A DNA stretch of 6,668 nt, taken from Eubacterium sp. Its GTDB lineage: Bacteria > Bacillota_A > Clostridia > Lachnospirales > Lachnospiraceae. The DNA lies in NCBI GenBank assembly GCA_023663915.1, contig JAMPGN010000226.1, positions 1 through 6,668 on the forward strand, in the 5' to 3' direction. A program made the position numbers and the translations under genes. Positions 5,306 to 6,668 of the stretch are shown piece after piece (within the stretch, counting starts at the first letter, position 1; each line of letters opens with the position of its first letter). The notes beneath the pieces are model-generated. The model did no database searches, had not been told where the DNA came from, and saw only the letters and a program-made list of their open reading frames with translations.

Positions 5306-5405
5306 TGGGGCTGTCGCAATAAGCAGAGAGCATACAGTATATGGACGCTTTACAGAATGTAATCCACTATATATTGTATGGCTCAGTCCTGATGCGACAG
5401 CCCCA
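5306..5405. mobile_element. 100-bp MITE-like element with 13-bp terminal inverted repeats
   Basis: TGGGGCTGTCGCA (5306-5318) and TGCGACAGCCCCA (5393-5405) are perfect inverted repeats. Inside, GAGCATACAGTATAT (5328-5342) pairs with 5369-5384 with one wobble and one bulge, so the whole element can fold into a long interrupted hairpin. The ends resemble GGGCTGTCGCA-type transposon termini that I associate with IS1182-like elements of Firmicutes (from memory, unverified). There is no transposase and no clear target duplication at the flanks. It separates the sigma operon from the plus-strand peptide gene. There is no T-run next to it, so it is not an ordinary terminator. Confidence 0.55.
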
Positions 5406-5429
5406 TTGCCGAAAGCGATAATGCAAGAA

Positions 5430-5446
5430 AATTTGCTTCGCAAATT
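5430..5446. repeat. TTC-loop hairpin, GCTTCGC family, copy 2
   Basis: AATTTGC-TTC-GCAAATT is a perfect 7-bp stem with a three-base loop. It has no following T-run and so is not an intrinsic terminator. Confidence 0.7.
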
Positions 5447-5453
5447 ATCTTGA

Positions 5454-5474
5454 GAAGAATGCTTCGCATTCTTC
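5454..5474. repeat. TTC-loop hairpin, GCTTCGC family, copy 3
   Basis: GAAGAATGC-TTC-GCATTCTTC is a perfect 9-bp stem on the same loop, seven bases after copy 2. The stems differ in sequence while the GC-TTC-GC core is fixed, showing that the structure and not the arm sequence is conserved. Confidence 0.75.
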
Positions 5475-5489
5475 CACTCTTTGGCAGAA

Positions 5490-5739
5490 TTTCCTATTAC
5501 ATAAAAAATCTTTACCACCAGCCGGAAGGAATACGTTTTGAGAGCTTCCAGTACCGGGAGGGATATATACATGGAAAATAACGCGGAAGATAAAGCACTA
5601 TTGATGATCGGAATGATGTTAGAACTTGCCGGTATTGTAGTGACGGTAATCAGTATCATCGTCACGGTGGTAAGTATCCGGCAGACTAAAAGAAATGAAA
5701 AACATCAAAAAAGCAACCACTTTCCTATTACTAAAAAAA
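5490..5739 (+). repeat. short direct repeat TTTCCTATTAC flanking the small peptide gene
   Basis: TTTCCTATTAC occurs at 5490-5500 and at 5721-5731, followed by ATAAAAAAT and TAAAAAAAT respectively. The two copies bracket the peptide gene, the second forming its last codons. They may be duplication or recombination scars, or chance in AT-rich sequence. Confidence 0.45.
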
Positions 5740-5747
5740 TAGTTTGA
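5571..5747 (+). CDS. small single-helix membrane peptide, possibly holin-like/type I toxin-like
   Basis: A 58-residue peptide with one hydrophobic helix at about residues 9-36 (LLMIGMMLELAGIVVTVISI, then IVTVVSI), followed by a basic, polar tail (RQTKRNEKHQKSNH). GGGAGGG (5556-5562) lies eight bases before the ATG at 5571, a good ribosome binding site. A longer start at 5538 lacks one. The plan of acidic N-terminus, single helix and basic tail matches small Firmicutes peptides annotated as putative holin-like toxins, some of which are type I toxins controlled by antisense RNA. That is resemblance in layout, not proven homology. It is the only well-supported plus-strand gene in the window. The mRNA leader can form GGAAG/CTTCC pairing (5524-5528 with 5545-5549) shortly before the ribosome binding site. 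No antisense promoter or terminator was found. Confidence 0.6.
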   Translation: MENNAEDKALLMIGMMLELAGIVVTVISIIVTVVSIRQTKRNEKHQKSNHFPITKKIV

Positions 5748-5808
5748 CGTTACACTTCGCTGATCGTATACGGGATGTAATTTCATCTTTATATTTCTCT
5801 TTCTACCA

Positions 5809-5982
5809 TTATGCCTTCTGTAGTTTTCTTTCCTGTATCTGTCTGTGTACTTCCATACCACGCTTATTATAATAATCTCGTCTTTCCTGTGGCGGCATAT
5901 CCTTTGTAAGATAATAATTATACTCTCGCAGCTTATGAATATCTTCAATCGTAAAATCAGGACTTAAAACAGGTTTATTCAT
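5809..5982 (-). CDS. small protein paired with the PIN gene, probable antitoxin
   Basis: A 57-residue soluble protein starting MNKPVLSPDFTIEDIHKLRE and rich in charged residues and tyrosine (YNYYLTKDMPPQERRDYYNK). It is likely all-helical with no cysteine, signal or membrane segment. GAGG at 5994-5991 precedes the ATG at 5982. The start lies two bases after the PIN gene's stop codon, which implies translational coupling. Short proteins of this type downstream of PIN-domain genes occur in gut Firmicutes and are presumed antitoxins that bind and inhibit the nuclease. I see no recognisable DNA-binding fold such as AbrB or ribbon-helix-helix, so the antitoxin role rests on position and size. No terminator was found after it. 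Confidence 0.68.
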   Translation of the reverse strand: MNKPVLSPDFTIEDIHKLREYNYYLTKDMPPQERRDYYNKRGMEVHRQIQERKLQKA

Positions 5983-5984
5983 GT

Positions 5985-6453
5985 TCATTCCTCGCTTTCT
6001 AATAATACAGATGGATTCAAAATCTCAATAGGTTTATAACCTTTCAAACTCGTAATAGCCCTCACGCCTCTGATCGTTTTAATATTGACAATATGCTTAA
6101 AATTCCAAGATAGGATGCAATCGCATCCATAAACCACTGCCGCCGCAATATGCTGACAATCATCATAGCTCTTCTTTGTCAGTATATTCATATCAATAAT
6201 TTGTTGCGCGATATCCGTCATATCATCTGTTATTTCAATCGGTGTATACACTATTTGCTCCAAATAATCATACATTCTATTTTTCTTAGGCTCTGGACAA
6301 TCTGCAATTTCCTCCAATGTTATTGTAGACAAATAAACATCATACTTTCCAGCTTTGAACATTTCCCATAATTTTCTTGTATCTGCCATCTTCTCAGGTG
6401 CATCCTCCTGCAACAAATGGCTGATAACCGATGTATCTAAATATACCTTTCAT
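5985..6453 (-). pseudogene. PIN-domain nuclease (VapC-like toxin), 5' frameshift
   Basis: PIN-domain toxins are Mg2+-dependent ribonucleases with three or four catalytic acidic residues. After the frameshift the frame reads VYLDTSVISHLLQEDAPEKM, the canonical PIN N-terminus with the first catalytic Asp (LDTS). Further on are STITLEEIADC (second acidic residue), YDDCQHIAAAVVYGCDCILS with the remaining Asp residues, and WNFKHI, a motif of this subgroup. Length with the start restored would be about 155. The natural ATG (6453) is followed by AAA and then one G too many (6447-6446), so MK leads into a wrong frame and the PIN frame has no ATG. The first start codon in frame is a TTG at 6416, after the catalytic LDTS. 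As written the toxin should be inactive. A sequencing error is the alternative. Confidence 0.82.
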
Positions 6454-6518
6454 TTTCGCATAAACACTCCCCGTATGACTATCCCAATGCTCCGCAAATG
6501 CTCTTTATACCCATTTAT

Positions 6519-6547
6519 ATTATACTGTATTTTCTCTATTTTTTCAA
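6519..6547 (-). promoter_or_regulatory. sigma-A promoter of the PIN/antitoxin pair
   Basis: TTGAAA (6547-6542) and a perfect TATAAT (6524-6519) are 17 bases apart. Transcription from about 6512 gives a leader of roughly 58 nt. GGGGAG (6473-6468) precedes a tiny frame ATG-CGA-AAA-TGA whose stop overlaps the PIN ATG at 6453. Confidence 0.75.
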
Positions 6548-6668
6548 CGTTACAATCGTAATCAAACCCTTTGCAGGAAATCTTTTGGTTATTTACTTTA
6601 ACCTTACAAATCGAAATTCTGATAAGACACTTTTTATAGCATTTATTAACTGTTATATCTTATCTTCA
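6548..6668. other. AT-rich DNA without visible genes
   Basis: Both strands are closed by frequent stops. I see no ribosome binding site, hairpin terminator or repeat here. It may be the upstream regulatory area of the PIN operon or the flank of a gene outside the window. Confidence 0.5.

Noticed and set aside
5306..5405. Bidirectional terminator
   Set aside because: The long arms are 74 nt apart and neither side has a T-run.
5234..5665. 143-codon minus-strand frame upstream of the sigma factor
   Set aside because: It runs through the 100-bp inverted-repeat element and both hairpins and is antisense to the well-supported peptide gene; no ribosome binding site.
5619..5948. 109-codon minus-strand frame
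   Set aside because: It overlaps the 57-residue PIN partner in another frame and the peptide gene on the other strand; composition is not protein-like.
1..6668. tRNA or rRNA genes, complete transposase, integrase or phage genes
   Set aside because: None could be recognised on either strand.

Overview
The window looks like chromosomal DNA of a spore-forming member of the Clostridia, most likely a gut Lachnospiraceae. The reasons are a spoVAA gene with a sigma-G-type promoter, AGGAGG-type ribosome binding sites, an ECF sigma/zinc-finger anti-sigma pair and a MarR/MATE cassette of the kind common there. The taxonomic call is inference. Almost every convincing gene lies on the minus strand. Several are broken, so the region reads as a rearranged intergenic mosaic.

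Layout, left to right. At 1-79 is the 5' end of an unrecognised minus-strand gene. Positions 80-640 are AT-rich with no convincing intact gene, only two orphan open-frame pieces (about 124-231 and 430-683). At 645-1229 is spoVAA, whose C-terminus is replaced after the conserved TPIE motif and whose usual partner spoVAB is absent. It still carries a textbook sigma-G promoter (1260-1289) and an upstream minus-strand terminator. At 1345-1630 are two 14-nt-core direct repeats followed by a strong plus-strand terminator, which could be a small RNA, plus a scrap of orphan plus-strand coding sequence.

Positions 1631-3695 form a drug-efflux style operon read leftwards: a marR repressor, an internally deleted cytidylate-kinase-like pseudogene and a MATE transporter. 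Its promoter sits inside a perfect 19-bp inverted repeat made of two TCCG-N4-CGGA dyads, a clear autoregulatory operator. Positions 3692-5241 hold an ECF sigma factor and its membrane-bound zinc-finger anti-sigma factor, overlapping by 17 nt. The anti-sigma C-terminus appears frameshifted at a five-base homopolymer. Its ancestral stop codon overlaps the -35 box of the marR promoter.

Positions 5300-5480 hold a 100-bp element with 13-bp terminal inverted repeats and two perfect TTC-loop hairpins. At 5571-5747 is a 58-codon single-helix membrane peptide on the plus strand. Positions 5809-6547 hold a PIN-domain toxin-like gene and a 57-codon partner downstream of a good promoter. The PIN gene carries a one-base frameshift that cuts off its first catalytic aspartate.

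How the parts work together: sigma/anti-sigma and MarR/MATE are two adjacent regulated modules, probably for envelope or toxic-compound stress, on the same strand with no clear terminator between them. The most distinctive theme is repeated gene decay with regulatory signals left intact: sigma-G promoter on truncated spoVAA, start and end of the kinase gene kept around the MATE ribosome binding site, and PIN promoter kept in front of a frameshifted toxin. I do not see a large undescribed multi-gene system. The best candidates for something new are the tandem-repeat RNA locus at 1423-1531 and the small membrane peptide locus around 5490-5747.
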